Shown piece by piece: positions 1-8,052 of a stretch of 64,000 bases of DNA. The translations under genes were made by a program, and so were the position numbers. This DNA comes from Erwinia sp. ErVv1 (GTDB taxonomy: Bacteria > Pseudomonadota > Gammaproteobacteria > Enterobacterales > Enterobacteriaceae), in contig NZ_CDPK01000001.1 of assembly GCF_900068895.1 (NCBI RefSeq), positions 52,990 to 116,989 on the forward strand, given 5' to 3'. Every line of letters begins with the position of its first letter. Within the stretch, counting starts at the first letter, position 1. The notes under the pieces are model-generated. The model had not been told where the DNA came from. It saw only the letters and a program-made list of their open reading frames with translations, and did not search any database.

Positions 1-110
1 CTTCCGGCAGCAGCACGGCTTCCGGCTCGGGCTGGATTTCAGCGCGTTCTTCCGGCAGCAGCACGGCTTCCGGCTCGGGCTGGATTTCAGGGCGTTCTTC
101 CGGCAGGTTT
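1..110. repeat. 48-bp tandem repeat inside the ftsY A domain
   Basis: Positions 1-48 and 49-96 are nearly identical (cttccggcagcagcacggct... repeated), and a third, diverging unit begins at 97. The unit is a multiple of three, so it repeats 16 residues in FtsY without changing frame. The array may continue beyond the left edge. Confidence 0.9.
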
Positions 111-406
111 TCTACTGCCAGAGGGCTATCCTGAGTCAGGGTGGCGTCCTCACGCGGCTCGACCAGTACCGAAGGCTGGACGGATTCAGGATGTTCCACC
201 TGCTGATGCGCAACTTCCTCGGTGACCGCGACCGTCTCATCGGCACGCTGTTCTGCTTCACGAGGGGGAGAACCGTCATGCGCGGACGTTTCTTCAGCCG
301 GGGAAAGCCTGTCGCCGGACGCGTCTTTCGTCTCTTCCTGCGGCGCTTTTTCTTCGCGTCCTAATCCCAGCCAGGAAAAAAAGCCACGTTTTTTATTTTT
401 TGCCAT
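1..406 (-). CDS. ftsY: FtsY, SRP receptor GTPase (N-terminal part only)
   Basis: The visible 135 codons are the start of the signal recognition particle receptor FtsY, which docks SRP-ribosome complexes at the inner membrane with Ffh and SecYEG. The protein begins MAKNKKRGFFSWLGLGR, the typical basic/amphipathic membrane-targeting start, then runs into an acidic Glu/Pro/Ala-rich A domain. The NG GTPase domain lies outside the window, so the gene is partial here because of the window edge. At the far end the A domain contains a 16-residue unit (EIQPEPEAVLLPEER plus one residue) encoded by a 48-bp tandem repeat at positions 1-48 and 49-96. It is divergent from rsmD, the same order as in E. coli (ftsEX-ftsY / rsmD). 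A low-complexity A domain of variable length is usual for enterobacterial FtsY. Confidence 0.93.
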   Translation of the reverse strand, partial: MAKNKKRGFFSWLGLGREEKAPQEETKDASGDRLSPAEETSAHDGSPPREAEQRADETVAVTEEVAHQQVEHPESVQPSVLVEPREDATLTQDSPLAVENLPEERPEIQPEPEAVLLPEERAEIQPEPEAVLLPE

Positions 407-571
407 GGTGCAACCACACTCCTCGCGGGGGAAAATCCGTCAGGTCTCTGAAAATCATCTTAATCCCCTAGTCTAACACTTTCCTGCTAACGCAACACAG
501 CACCCTTTTTACGTTTCCTCAGCCCGGTAAGCCCGTTAAACTGTGCAACAAATTATGAAGAGTTCAGCAGC

Positions 572-1177
572 ATGAATAAAAAGAACAGCAGCAACAGCGC
601 CGGGCAGATCCGTATTATCGGCGGCCAGTGGCGTGGCAGGAAACTTCCCGTACCGGATAGCGCAGGCCTGCGCCCAACCACCGACCGCGTGCGTGAAACG
701 CTGTTTAACTGGCTGGCACCCGATATTCAGGCCGCACGCTGCCTTGACTGCTTTGCCGGTAGCGGCGCGCTGGGCCTGGAGGCGCTTTCACGCCATGCGG
801 CCTCTGCCACTCTGCTGGAGCTGGAGCGTCCGGTTGCGCAGCAGCTGGAGAAGAACCTGGTTACGCTGGGGGCAAAAACCGGCAGAGTCATTCACACCAA
901 TACGCTACAGTGGCTGGCAAAGCAGGGCGAGCCGCATGATCTGGTATTTATCGATCCGCCGTTTCGCAAGGGTCTGCTGGAGCAGACGCTAACGCTGCTG
1001 GAAACCCAGGGCTGGCTGGCCGATGAAGCCCTGATATACGTAGAGAGTGAAGTAGAAAACGGACTGCCGCCGGTTCCCGCCAGCTGGCAGCTTCATCGGG
1101 AAAAGATCGCCGGCCAGGTTGCTTATCGCCTGTATATTCGCCATACCACTGCAAAGGAAGAGAGTGATGCTGATTAA
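572..1177 (+). CDS. rsmD: RsmD, 16S rRNA m2G966 methyltransferase
   Basis: This is the SAM-dependent methyltransferase that makes N2-methylguanosine 966 in 16S rRNA during 30S assembly. At 201 residues it has the family length. Visible motifs are RIIGGQWRGRKLPV near the N terminus, LRPTTDRVRETLFNWL, the SAM-binding loop LDCFAGSGALGLEALSR (about residues 60-75) and the catalytic FIDPPF motif (about 130). It is divergent from ftsY, and its last 11 bases overlap the start of the next gene, so rsmD and yhhL are probably co-transcribed, as in E. coli. Confidence 0.96.
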   Translation: MNKKNSSNSAGQIRIIGGQWRGRKLPVPDSAGLRPTTDRVRETLFNWLAPDIQAARCLDCFAGSGALGLEALSRHAASATLLELERPVAQQLEKNLVTLGAKTGRVIHTNTLQWLAKQGEPHDLVFIDPPFRKGLLEQTLTLLETQGWLADEALIYVESEVENGLPPVPASWQLHREKIAGQVAYRLYIRHTTAKEESDAD

Positions 1178-1436
1178 TCTGGGACGCATACTGATGACGG
1201 GCGTGTGGGCATTTCTGCTGCTTAACCTGGTACACCCGTTCCCCACGCCGCTGAAGTATTTTGTTAACGTCGCGCTGATTTTTATGGTGCTTATGCATGG
1301 CTTACAGCTGGTACTGATGCGGGCCACCCAGCCGAAAGGCGGGCCAGCGCTCAGCGGGCTGGTGCAGGTCAAAATCTTCTTTTTCGGCGTATTTGAACTG
1401 CTTGCATGGCAAAAAAAACAGCTACCGAAAAAGTAA
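1167..1436 (+). CDS. yhhL: YhhL, small DUF1145 membrane protein
   Basis: This 89-residue protein matches enterobacterial YhhL in length and pattern (MLINLGRILMTGVWAFLLLN, then VALIFMVLMHGLQL). It has two predicted membrane helices and a Lys-rich tail, and its function is not known. I chose the ATG at 1167 rather than an in-frame start at 1119, because it has an AAGGAAG ribosome-binding site just upstream and gives the family length. It overlaps rsmD by 11 bases, suggesting translational coupling. A stem-loop at 1466-1491 follows. Confidence 0.9.
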   Translation: MLINLGRILMTGVWAFLLLNLVHPFPTPLKYFVNVALIFMVLMHGLQLVLMRATQPKGGPALSGLVQVKIFFFGVFELLAWQKKQLPKK

Positions 1437-1465
1437 TCTTCGCAAAAAGAAGCGTTCTCACGCGT

Positions 1466-1491
1466 TGACCTGAAAAGTCCATTTCAGGTCA
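1466..1491. terminator. Stem-loop between convergent yhhL and yhhM
   Basis: Ten-base-pair perfect stem (TGACCTGAAA / TTTCAGGTCA, six-base loop) in the gap between two convergent genes. There is no clear U-tract on either strand, so it may protect 3' ends or be a weak bidirectional terminator. Confidence 0.5.
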
Positions 1492-1511
1492 CGTATACCT
1501 GCCGACTGGTT

Positions 1512-1877
1512 TTATCGCACAGCATCATATCGGGGTGAGAAAGAGATAAAGCGCGTCCCTTTTACCTTCAGTTCGCCCTTCACTCCCCGATCAATTTGAT
1601 GAAAATCGCCCGCCTGCAGGACGAGTTTAAAATCACCCGCGCCGTTGAGCGGTCGAAACCAGGCTTCATAGCGCATCGCCTCCACCGGAATCGTTTCCCG
1701 CTGGCGTGAACGCCGGTTTGGCACGGGCACTTCTCGCTTCTCCTTCACCATTACCGGCAACGCCCTGACGGGAGAAGCATCGTTAACCGCAACCTCACGC
1801 CGCTGCCGGATAAACTGCCGCGTGGCCATCACGGCAATCACCGCCAGTATGATGATAAAAATGAGGGGGGGCTTCAT
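1512..1877 (-). CDS. yhhM: YhhM, DUF2500 membrane-anchored protein
   Basis: The 121-residue product starts MKPPLIFIIILAVIAVMATR, one N-terminal membrane anchor, followed by a basic stretch (NRRSRQRET) and a small soluble domain. Size and pattern match enterobacterial YhhM (DUF2500), whose function is unknown. The ATG at 1877 has an AGAGGA ribosome-binding site and gives the family length; a longer form from 1910 would add eleven basic residues and is less likely. It is convergent with yhhL. Confidence 0.88.
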   Translation of the reverse strand: MKPPLIFIIILAVIAVMATRQFIRQRREVAVNDASPVRALPVMVKEKREVPVPNRRSRQRETIPVEAMRYEAWFRPLNGAGDFKLVLQAGDFHQIDRGVKGELKVKGTRFISFSPRYDAVR

Positions 1878-2029
1878 GATTTTCTTCGTCCTCTTTCGTA
1901 GACTAAGCAATAAATTTCACGGTCAGTAAGGATACAACCAGACCGCTCCCATTGTCACATCGGTCTGACCTGACCTAGACTGGAGTGAGAATTGTGAGGT
2001 TTTACCTCTAAAAAACAAAGGGACACATT

Positions 2030-2659
2030 ATGATTTGGTCGTTTCTGGCGGTTCTTTTTTCCGGCTGGCTGTACGTTGATGCTTCCTATCGGGGACCACA
2101 GTGGCAGAGTTGGGTATTCAAACCCGTTACCCTGCTATTGTTACTCGCACTGGCGTGGCAGGCACCGGTCCTTAATACCACCGACTATCTGATTCTTTTC
2201 GGGCTGCTCGCCACGCTGATTGGTGATGCGCTGACGCTACTGCCCAATCGCCGTATGCTGTATGCCATCGGGGCGTTTTTCCTGTCGCATCTGCTTTATA
2301 CCCTCTGCTTTGCCAGTCATATGACCCTGAGCTTTTTCTGGCCGATCCCGCTGGTGGTACTGATTATTGGCGTGGCGCTTATCGCCAGCATCTGGACACG
2401 TCTGGAGGAGCTGCGCTGGCCAGTATGTACTTTTATTGGCATGACGTTATTGATGGTCTGGCTGGCCGCAGAACAGTACTTTTTCCGCCCCGGCGATGAG
2501 AGTTTCTCTATTATGGTGGGCACGTCGCTGCTGCTGCTGGCCAATATTGTCTGGTTTATCAGCCATTACCGCCGTCGGTTTACCTCTGACAGCGCCATCG
2601 TTGCCGCCTGCTATTTTGCGGGACACTTTATGATCGTACGCTCACTTTATCTCTCATAA
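2030..2659 (+). CDS. yhhN: YhhN, lysoplasmalogenase-family membrane protein
   Basis: At 209 residues with about eight hydrophobic segments, this protein matches the YhhN/TMEM86 family. Some family members hydrolyse the vinyl-ether bond of lysoplasmalogens; the role in enterobacteria is unsettled. Family-like features are the acidic motif [15 protein letters not shown] near residue 65 and the C-terminal [15 protein letters not shown]. The ribosome-binding site AAGGGA precedes the ATG. The gene stands directly upstream of the zntA control region, the E. coli order. Confidence 0.9.
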   Translation: MIWSFLAVLFSGWLYVDASYRGPQWQSWVFKPVTLLLLLALAWQAPVLNTTDYLILFGLLATLIGDALTLLPNRRMLYAIGAFFLSHLLYTLCFASHMTLSFFWPIPLVVLIIGVALIASIWTRLEELRWPVCTFIGMTLLMVWLAAEQYFFRPGDESFSIMVGTSLLLLANIVWFISHYRRRFTSDSAIVAACYFAGHFMIVRSLYLS

Positions 2660-2669
2660 CCGCTAAGCC

Positions 2670-2701
2670 TTGACTCTGGAGTCTACTCCAGAGTGTAAGA
2701 T
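2670..2701 (+). promoter_or_regulatory. zntA promoter with ZntR (MerR-type) operator
   Basis: A -35 box TTGACT (2670-2675) and a -10 box TAAGAT (2696-2701) are separated by 20 bp, the over-long spacing typical of MerR-family promoters. Between them lies a near-perfect 22-bp inverted repeat, ACTCTGGAGTC / TACTCCAGAGT (2673-2694), essentially the known E. coli ZntR box. By family knowledge, ZntR bound to Zn(II) untwists this spacer to activate zntA. zntR itself is not in the window. Confidence 0.93.
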
Positions 2702-2743
2702 GTCACCGGCGGGACGTTCCCGCCAGTTTCATCAGGAGGCAAT

Positions 2744-5017
2744 ATGCATCAGCACGCTACGCCCTGCGCCTGCGGGAAGTGCCTGACCAGGACAACATTC
2801 AGTTCTCATCCGCGGCCTCCGGTTGCGATGGGAAAAATCACGTCAGTTAATACTCTCTCGCCAGATACCCCTTGCAGCGACTGCCATAGCAGCGCTGTAC
2901 CTGCCAGCGACCCGGACAATGACAGCGACAGTGAAGCACAGCATGAAGGCTACAGCTGGCGAATTTCGGGCATGGACTGCCCCGCCTGCGCACGGAAAAT
3001 CGAAACGGCGGTGGGGCAGCTCAGCGCGGTCACCGAGGGACGGGTCCTCTTTGCCACGCAAAAGCTGATAGTAAAAGCGAGTGAGGATGTCCGTGTACAG
3101 GTTGAAGATGCCGTCCGCTATGCAGGTTTCAGCCTGACGCGCAGCGGTACGCCGATGAAACATATTGAGCCTGCCGGGTTCTGGCGGGAAAACCGCACGC
3201 TAATTTTGTTCGCTCTGCTGCTGCTTGCCAGTTGGCTCATTCAGTCAGTGAGTGCTCAGGCCGGACAAATTGCCTTCACCCTGACCACGCTATTCGGTCT
3301 TTGGCCCACGGGCCGTCGGGCCTTTCGGCTGATAAAAAGCGGTTCGCCTTTCGCCATTGAAACCCTGATGACTATTGCTGCATCAGGCGCGCTGCTGATT
3401 GGTGCCACTGCGGAAGCCGCCACGGTGCTGATACTCTATATGCTGGGCGAACGGCTTGAGGCCTTCGCAGCCGGTCGCGCACGGCGCGGGGTAAATGCCC
3501 TGATGGCACTGCAACCGGATACGGCGGTACGCCTGCACGGCGAGCGCCGGGAGACCGTCGCGGTCAGTTCGCTAAATCCTGGAGATATTATCGAAGTGGC
3601 GCCGGGCGCGCGATTGCCGGCCGATGCAAAACTCCTTGATGCTTTCGCAAGCTTCGACGAGAGCGCCCTTACCGGTGAATCTATGCCTGTAGAGCGGCAG
3701 CAGGGGGAGTCGATTTCCGCAGGCTGCCTGAGCATCGATCGCCCGATCAGGCTTACGGTTACCTCAAAGCCCGGAGAAAGCGCCATTGACCGCATTCTCC
3801 ATCTGATCGAGCAGGCTGAGGAGCGTCGGGCACCGATTGCCCGCTTCCTCGACCGCTTCAGCCGTATTTATACTCCAGCCATCATGGCGCTGGCGCTGCT
3901 GGTGGCAATCCTTCCCCCTTTATTATTGGCCGCCGACTGGCAGCCATGGATTTATAAAGGACTGACGCTGCTGCTGATTGGCTGTCCCTGCGCGCTGGTG
4001 ATCTCAACCCCGGCGGCGATCACCTCAGCGCTGGCTGCGGCAACCCGACGTGGCGCGTTGATTAAAGGCGGCGCCGCGCTGGAGCGTCTCAGCGCTATTC
4101 GCACTATCGCCTTCGATAAAACCGGTACGCTGACAGCAGGTAAACCGGTGGTCACGACGCTTATCGCCCTTAATCAGGATGATGTAAACCTACTGCTGGC
4201 AAAAGCAGCAGCGGTTGAAACCGGTTCTTCTCATCCTCTTGCCAGGGCTATTGTCGCCAGAGCCGCTGAACTGGGATTAAATGTCCCGTTGGTATCCGGG
4301 CAGAAAACGCTTACCGGATCGGGCGTCGAGGCGATAGTAAGTGGGCACAAACTTCTGATAATCTCACCGGCCAGGCTGCCGCAAGACAGGCTGACAGAGC
4401 AACAGTCAGCACAGGTTTTCCAGCTTGAGTCGGCTGGGAATACGGTCGTAGTGATGCTTGAAGACAACCAGCCGATCGGGTTGATTGCCCTGCGCGATAC
4501 CCTGCGGGAGGATGCTAAAGCCGCTGTGGAAGAGCTGCGCGCCATGAATATTCACAGCATTATGCTGACGGGGGATAACGCCCGCGCCGCGGCGGCCATC
4601 GCCAACGAGCTCAATATTGACTATCGTGCGGAACTGCTGCCCGCCGATAAGGTTGCAGTCATCGCCGGGCTAAGCCAGCAGCCGCTGGCCATGGTCGGTG
4701 ACGGCATCAACGATGCGCCAGCAATGAAGGCTGCAACCATAGGCATTGCGATGGGAAGCGGAAGCGATGTGGCGCTGGAAGCAGCAGATGCGGCACTGAC
4801 CCATAACCGCCTTAATGGGATTGCGGCCATGATCCGCCTGTCGCGCGCCACTCATGCCAATATTCGGCAGAACATCACTATTGCGCTGGGGCTGAAGGGA
4901 ATATTTCTCCTGACCACGCTGCTGGGGTTCACCGGGTTATGGCTGGCGGTACTCGCGGATTCAGGCGCTACAGCATTAGTGACGGCTAACGCACTGCGGC
5001 TTTTACGTAAAAATTAG
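2744..5017 (+). CDS. zntA: ZntA, Zn(II)/Cd(II)/Pb(II) exporting P1B-type ATPase
   Basis: This 757-residue inner-membrane pump exports zinc, cadmium and lead from the cytoplasm using ATP. The N terminus is rich in His and Cys (CACGKC, CSDC), then comes a metal-binding domain with GMDCPAC (residues 76-82). Later landmarks are the actuator TGES (310-313), the transmembrane metal site CPC (414-416), the phosphorylation motif DKTGT (Asp458) and GDGIND (652-657). Asp next to the Cys pair in the N-terminal domain is the zinc-type signature. Its promoter carries a ZntR operator, and a hairpin terminator follows. All catalytic residues are intact. Confidence 0.97.
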   Translation: MHQHATPCACGKCLTRTTFSSHPRPPVAMGKITSVNTLSPDTPCSDCHSSAVPASDPDNDSDSEAQHEGYSWRISGMDCPACARKIETAVGQLSAVTEGRVLFATQKLIVKASEDVRVQVEDAVRYAGFSLTRSGTPMKHIEPAGFWRENRTLILFALLLLASWLIQSVSAQAGQIAFTLTTLFGLWPTGRRAFRLIKSGSPFAIETLMTIAASGALLIGATAEAATVLILYMLGERLEAFAAGRARRGVNALMALQPDTAVRLHGERRETVAVSSLNPGDIIEVAPGARLPADAKLLDAFASFDESALTGESMPVERQQGESISAGCLSIDRPIRLTVTSKPGESAIDRILHLIEQAEERRAPIARFLDRFSRIYTPAIMALALLVAILPPLLLAADWQPWIYKGLTLLLIGCPCALVISTPAAITSALAAATRRGALIKGGAALERLSAIRTIAFDKTGTLTAGKPVVTTLIALNQDDVNLLLAKAAAVETGSSHPLARAIVARAAELGLNVPLVSGQKTLTGSGVEAIVSGHKLLIISPARLPQDRLTEQQSAQVFQLESAGNTVVVMLEDNQPIGLIALRDTLREDAKAAVEELRAMNIHSIMLTGDNARAAAAIANELNIDYRAELLPADKVAVIAGLSQQPLAMVGDGINDAPAMKAATIGIAMGSGSDVALEAADAALTHNRLNGIAAMIRLSRATHANIRQNITIALGLKGIFLLTTLLGFTGLWLAVLADSGATALVTANALRLLRKN

Positions 5018-5022
5018 CTCAC

Positions 5023-5058
5023 CGGCCAGAATGCTCTTCCGCATTTTGGCCGCTCTTT
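5023..5058. terminator. Bidirectional terminator between zntA and tusA
   Basis: Twelve-base stem CGGCCAGAATGC / GCATTTTGGCCG (one G-T pair) with loop TCTTCC and a T-rich run after it, lying between two convergent genes. Confidence 0.8.
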
Positions 5059-5303
5059 TACAGCCCCTTTTTAAGCAGATATTTAAAGGGCAGCTCGTCG
5101 GTAAACTGCTCCAGCAGTGTATGTTCCATAAAACGGCAGAAGCCCGGGATATCACGGGTGGTGGCAGGATCGTCCGCAATTATCAGCAGGGTGTCACCCT
5201 CCTGCATATGACGCACGGCTTTACGTACCATCATTACCGGCTCAGGGCAGCGAAGGCCCAGCGCATTCAGGGTCTGGTCAGGATTTGCGAACCGATCGCT
5301 CAT
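5058..5303 (-). CDS. tusA: TusA, sulfur-carrier protein for tRNA 2-thiolation
   Basis: The 81-residue protein accepts persulfide sulfur from IscS and passes it to TusBCD for the 2-thiouridine of mnm5s2U in tRNA. The defining motif is [14 protein letters not shown], with the sulfur-carrying Cys19. Length matches E. coli TusA (formerly SirA/YhhP). It is convergent with zntA, the order seen in E. coli. Confidence 0.96.
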   Translation of the reverse strand: MSDRFANPDQTLNALGLRCPEPVMMVRKAVRHMQEGDTLLIIADDPATTRDIPGFCRFMEHTLLEQFTDELPFKYLLKKGL

Positions 5304-5571
5304 AGTATTCTCATCAGGGGGACGTTCAATCTGGCGACTATTTTACCCGCCGTGGCGCTATCTGCAAGGCTGCCCGTTTTGCTGGTTCCACTGATATAGA
5401 CTTTATCGCTCGAACGGTGCTTTTGTATTTATCTGGGCATACCTCAGGAGTAAACGTTTGCGTAAAAATTATCCATTGCATTGATAACCTGTTTCGGTAA
5501 GATCTCGCGCACTGCTTAGTGTTAAGCCTGTTTTTGGGTTCCCTCACCCCAATTTTCAAAAAGGTCATATA

Positions 5572-6237
5572 ATGATTCCACTTACTCCCCGTGAGCGCAC
5601 GTTTGCGCTGGTCTGGCTCTCGCTATTCCACGTGCTGGTGATTACCTCCAGTAACTACCTGGTGCAGCTGCCGATTTCGGTCTTTGGACTGCATACCACC
5701 TGGGGCGCATTCAGCTTTCCCTTTATCTTCCTGGCCACCGATCTGACCGTGCGCATTTTCGGTGCTCCGCTGGCTCGCCGAATTATCCTGGCGGTAATGG
5801 TCCCGGCTCTGATTATCTCCTACGCGGTCTCCGCGCTCTATTATCAGGGCGAATGGCAGGGCTTTGCCGTGTTGAAAGAGCCAAACCTGTTTGTCGCCCG
5901 TATCGCCTGCGCCAGCTTTATGGCTTACGCCCTGGGGCAAATTCTGGATGTCCACGTCTTCAACCGGCTGCGGCGCTTACCGCGCTGGTGGATAGCGCCA
6001 GCCTCCGCAATGTTTCTGGGCAACATTAGCGATACGCTCGCCTTCTTTTTCATCGCCTTTTACAAGAGTCCCGATCCCTTTATGGCGCAAAACTGGGTGG
6101 AAATTGCCCTGGTGGACTACAGCTTCAAAGTGATCGTTTGCATGATTTTCTTCCTGCCTGCCTATGGCCTGCTGCTAAACGCGTTCCTAAAGCGTCTTGC
6201 GGAAAAATCCACTGGCGCACAGGTTAACTTCGGCTAA
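5572..6237 (+). CDS. yhhQ: YhhQ, queuosine-precursor (7-cyano/aminomethyl-7-deazaguanine) transporter
   Basis: This 221-residue inner-membrane protein of the VUT/YhhQ family takes up pre-queuosine bases for tRNA modification; that role is established for the E. coli homologue. Six or so hydrophobic helices and the family stretch NYLVQLPISVFGLHTTWGAF...PFIFLATDLTVRIFG (about residues 28-65) are visible. The acidic Asp in TDLTVR is a family hallmark. A gap of about 270 bases before it shows no other gene. Confidence 0.94.
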   Translation: MIPLTPRERTFALVWLSLFHVLVITSSNYLVQLPISVFGLHTTWGAFSFPFIFLATDLTVRIFGAPLARRIILAVMVPALIISYAVSALYYQGEWQGFAVLKEPNLFVARIACASFMAYALGQILDVHVFNRLRRLPRWWIAPASAMFLGNISDTLAFFFIAFYKSPDPFMAQNWVEIALVDYSFKVIVCMIFFLPAYGLLLNAFLKRLAEKSTGAQVNFG

Positions 6238-6333
6238 GCTGCTTTCTTAAAATAGAGTCGGTTGCATTTAGCCGCCGATTGCGATTTTATGGTTAGCTAA
6301 ATCAGTCATATGACTAACGTAAAAGGGATCACG

Positions 6334-6891
6334 ATGCGTAATTTATTGAAATATGCCGGAATCGGCCTGCTGGTGGTTGGACTGACCGCCTGCGACGGCA
6401 AAAATGATAAAGCCGCAGCCGATGACAATGGCGTGAGCAGCAGCCAGTCCAGCCAGAATGTGACTCTGCTGGATGGAAAACTGAGCTTCACCCTGCCAGC
6501 GGGCATGTCCGATCAGAGCGGCAAGCTGGGCACCCAGGCGAATAATATGCACGTTTACGCCGATGCTTCAGGCCAAAAGGCGATTATCGTGATTGAAGGC
6601 GATACCACTACCGAAAGCCTGGACGCACTGTCCAACCGCCTGGAACAGCAGCAGCGTAACCGCGATCCGCAGTTGCAGGTGGTCAGCAATAAGTCTGTAA
6701 ACCTGAAGGGGCAGCCTGGACAGCAGCTGGATACGGTGATTTCCGCTAAGAACCAGTCATCATGGTCCTCCGTGGTGTTGGCTAAGGCTGATGGCAAACT
6801 GGTAACGCTGCAAATTACGCTGCCAGCAGATAATCAGCAGCAGTCACAGACCGATGCAGAAAAAATCATCAATACCATTGCGCTGAAATAA
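6334..6891 (+). CDS. dcrB: DcrB-family lipoprotein
   Basis: DcrB is an envelope lipoprotein needed for phage C1/C6 infection in E. coli; its physiological role is linked to envelope lipoprotein processing. The 185-residue product has signal peptide [20 protein letters not shown] with lipobox LTAC (lipidated Cys20). The DcrB domain follows ([34 protein letters not shown]). The start at 6334 with AAAAGGGA upstream gives the family length; an in-frame ATG at 6310 is less likely. An intrinsic terminator complex follows at once. Confidence 0.93.
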   Translation: MRNLLKYAGIGLLVVGLTACDGKNDKAAADDNGVSSSQSSQNVTLLDGKLSFTLPAGMSDQSGKLGTQANNMHVYADASGQKAIIVIEGDTTTESLDALSNRLEQQQRNRDPQLQVVSNKSVNLKGQPGQQLDTVISAKNQSSWSSVVLAKADGKLVTLQITLPADNQQQSQTDAEKIINTIALK

Positions 6892-6894
6892 CAT

Positions 6895-6967
6895 AAAAGC
6901 CCCTGGAATTGCTGACTCGCCCCCTTTGAATATTCACCAGGGGGCGGCCGGCTGACAGGGGCTTTTT
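6895..6967. terminator. Large bidirectional terminator after dcrB
   Basis: Outer stem AAAAGCCCCTG (6895-6905) pairs with CAGGGGCTTTTT (6956-6967). A second hairpin, CCCCC...GGGGG, lies inside (about 6920-6944). T-runs occur on both strands, so it can end dcrB transcription and also leftward transcription arriving from the iol operon. Confidence 0.8.
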
Positions 6968-7106
6968 GTTGATTACTGCTATGTTAAAGAGTGCTTTGTT
7001 AAAGAGTGCTATGTTAAAGAGTGCTTTGTTAAATATCGCTTTATTGAGTACTGCTTTATCGAATACTGCTTTATCGATTACTGCTTCGCTAATTACCGCT
7101 ACCGCT
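6966..7106. repeat. Degenerate 15-bp tandem repeat array (nine units plus remnant)
   Basis: Nine consecutive 15-bp units run from 6966 to 7100, followed by ACCGCT. Typical units are ATGTTAAAGAGTGCT, TTGTTAAAGAGTGCT and TTATCGAATACTGCT. Every unit ends in GCT and has T at the first or second base. The first four are nearly identical and later ones drift, which suggests slippage growth from the left followed by point mutation. The array fills the whole space between the dcrB terminator and the iolE stop. Confidence 0.9.
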
Positions 7107-7109
7107 TAA
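6981..7109 (+). CDS. Possible 42-residue pentapeptide-periodic peptide (doubtful)
   Basis: The 15-bp array stays open in one frame from ATG 6981 to TAA 7109. It would read as five-residue units such as MLKSA, LLKSA, LLNIA, LLSTA, LSNTA and SLITA, each ending in Ala: a hydrophobic, Ser/Thr/Ala-rich peptide. No ribosome-binding site is visible, and the ATG lies right after a terminator. The open frame may simply follow from the repeat. I list it because the period is exactly five codons and no unit has acquired a stop. A repeat with no coding role is the more likely reading. Confidence 0.2.
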   Translation: MLKSALLKSAMLKSALLNIALLSTALSNTALSITASLITATA

Positions 7110-7112
7110 TGC

Positions 7113-8009
7113 TTACAGCCCGGCATGCTCGCGAATATATTTCCTGGCTTTTACCGCATATTCAAACGGGTTCGCTATCGCAGGATCCTGTTCAGCTTCA
7201 ACCACCATCCAGCCTTTGTAGCCCGCCTCATCCAGTAGCGTAAAGACCGGCATAAAATCAATGACGCCATCTCCCGGCACGGTAAAAGTGCCCTTTCTTA
7301 CCCCGTCAAGGAAAGAGAGTTTCTGGCTGCGTACCCGTGATACCACGTCATCCCTTACATCCTTAAGGTGGACGTGATTAATGCGTGGCAGATGCTTTTT
7401 CAGGATAGCCAGCATTTTTTCCTGGCTCCCCTCTGAGTAGTAAGCATGGCCGGTATCAAACAGCAGAAAGACGTTGTCATTGGTGATCGCCATGAAGCGG
7501 TCAATCTCTTCCGCGGTCTGAATAGCTGTACCCATATGGTGGTGCAGGCAAACCTGCATGCCCTTTTCAGCCGCCAGCGCCGCCAGCTCATTATAGCCCT
7601 GTGCCGTAAGCTGCCACTGGGCATCAGTAAAGGTCGGCTTTTCTTCCAGGACGCCCAGCGTGGTGCACTGGATGCTTTTACTCTGCTCCGAACAGCCAAT
7701 CACTTTTGCGCCCATCGCATGGAGGAAATCACGATGGTTGATAAATTCGTCGATGGTTTTTGCCCGCTCGCCATCTGCGAAGAAGGTGCTGAACCACGCA
7801 TTGCAGATCTCTATGCCTCTGATCTCCAGCATGGGTTTAAGCACGGCCGGGTCACGGGGATATTTGCTGCCCACTTCACTGCCGGTAAAGCCAGCCAGCG
7901 CCATTTCGCTGACGATCTGCTGGAAGGTATTTTCTCCACCCAGCTCTGGCATATCGTCGTTAGTCCAGCCAATTGGCGCTATCGCCAGCTTCACGTGATC
8001 TTTGTTCAT
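7113..8009 (-). CDS. iolE: IolE, inosose dehydratase
   Basis: IolE removes water from 2-keto-myo-inositol (scyllo-inosose) to give the trihydroxycyclohexanedione, the second step of inositol breakdown. The 298-residue TIM-barrel protein begins [25 protein letters not shown], the family signature, with later metal-site motifs LHHHMGT, LLFDTGH and VHLKDVR. The ATG at 8009 has GAGG upstream and gives the family length; an in-frame start at 8030 is weaker. It is the last gene of the leftward iolD-iolG-iolH-iolE operon, 43 bases after iolH, and ends next to the 15-bp repeat array. Confidence 0.94.
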   Translation of the reverse strand: MNKDHVKLAIAPIGWTNDDMPELGGENTFQQIVSEMALAGFTGSEVGSKYPRDPAVLKPMLEIRGIEICNAWFSTFFADGERAKTIDEFINHRDFLHAMGAKVIGCSEQSKSIQCTTLGVLEEKPTFTDAQWQLTAQGYNELAALAAEKGMQVCLHHHMGTAIQTAEEIDRFMAITNDNVFLLFDTGHAYYSEGSQEKMLAILKKHLPRINHVHLKDVRDDVVSRVRSQKLSFLDGVRKGTFTVPGDGVIDFMPVFTLLDEAGYKGWMVVEAEQDPAIANPFEYAVKARKYIREHAGL

Positions 8010-8052
8010 TTTATGCCTCAACGTTCGCAAAGGCGGCCCATGCCGCCCGGTA

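Noticed and set aside
1-110. CRISPR or ribosomal repeat at the left edge
   Set aside because: The 48-bp units are contiguous and encode the Pro/Glu-rich FtsY A domain.
222-476. Rightward 84-codon frame over ftsY
   Set aside because: It is the opposite-strand shadow of the ftsY start and has no ribosome-binding site.
5031-5399. Rightward frame across tusA
   Set aside because: It overlaps tusA entirely on the opposite strand; tusA has clear family motifs.
5338-5568. Leftward 76-codon frame between tusA and yhhQ
   Set aside because: No recognisable family, no ribosome-binding site, and it lies in the yhhQ promoter region.
6966-7106. CRISPR array
   Set aside because: The repeats are 15 bp and contiguous with no spacers, and no cas genes are present.
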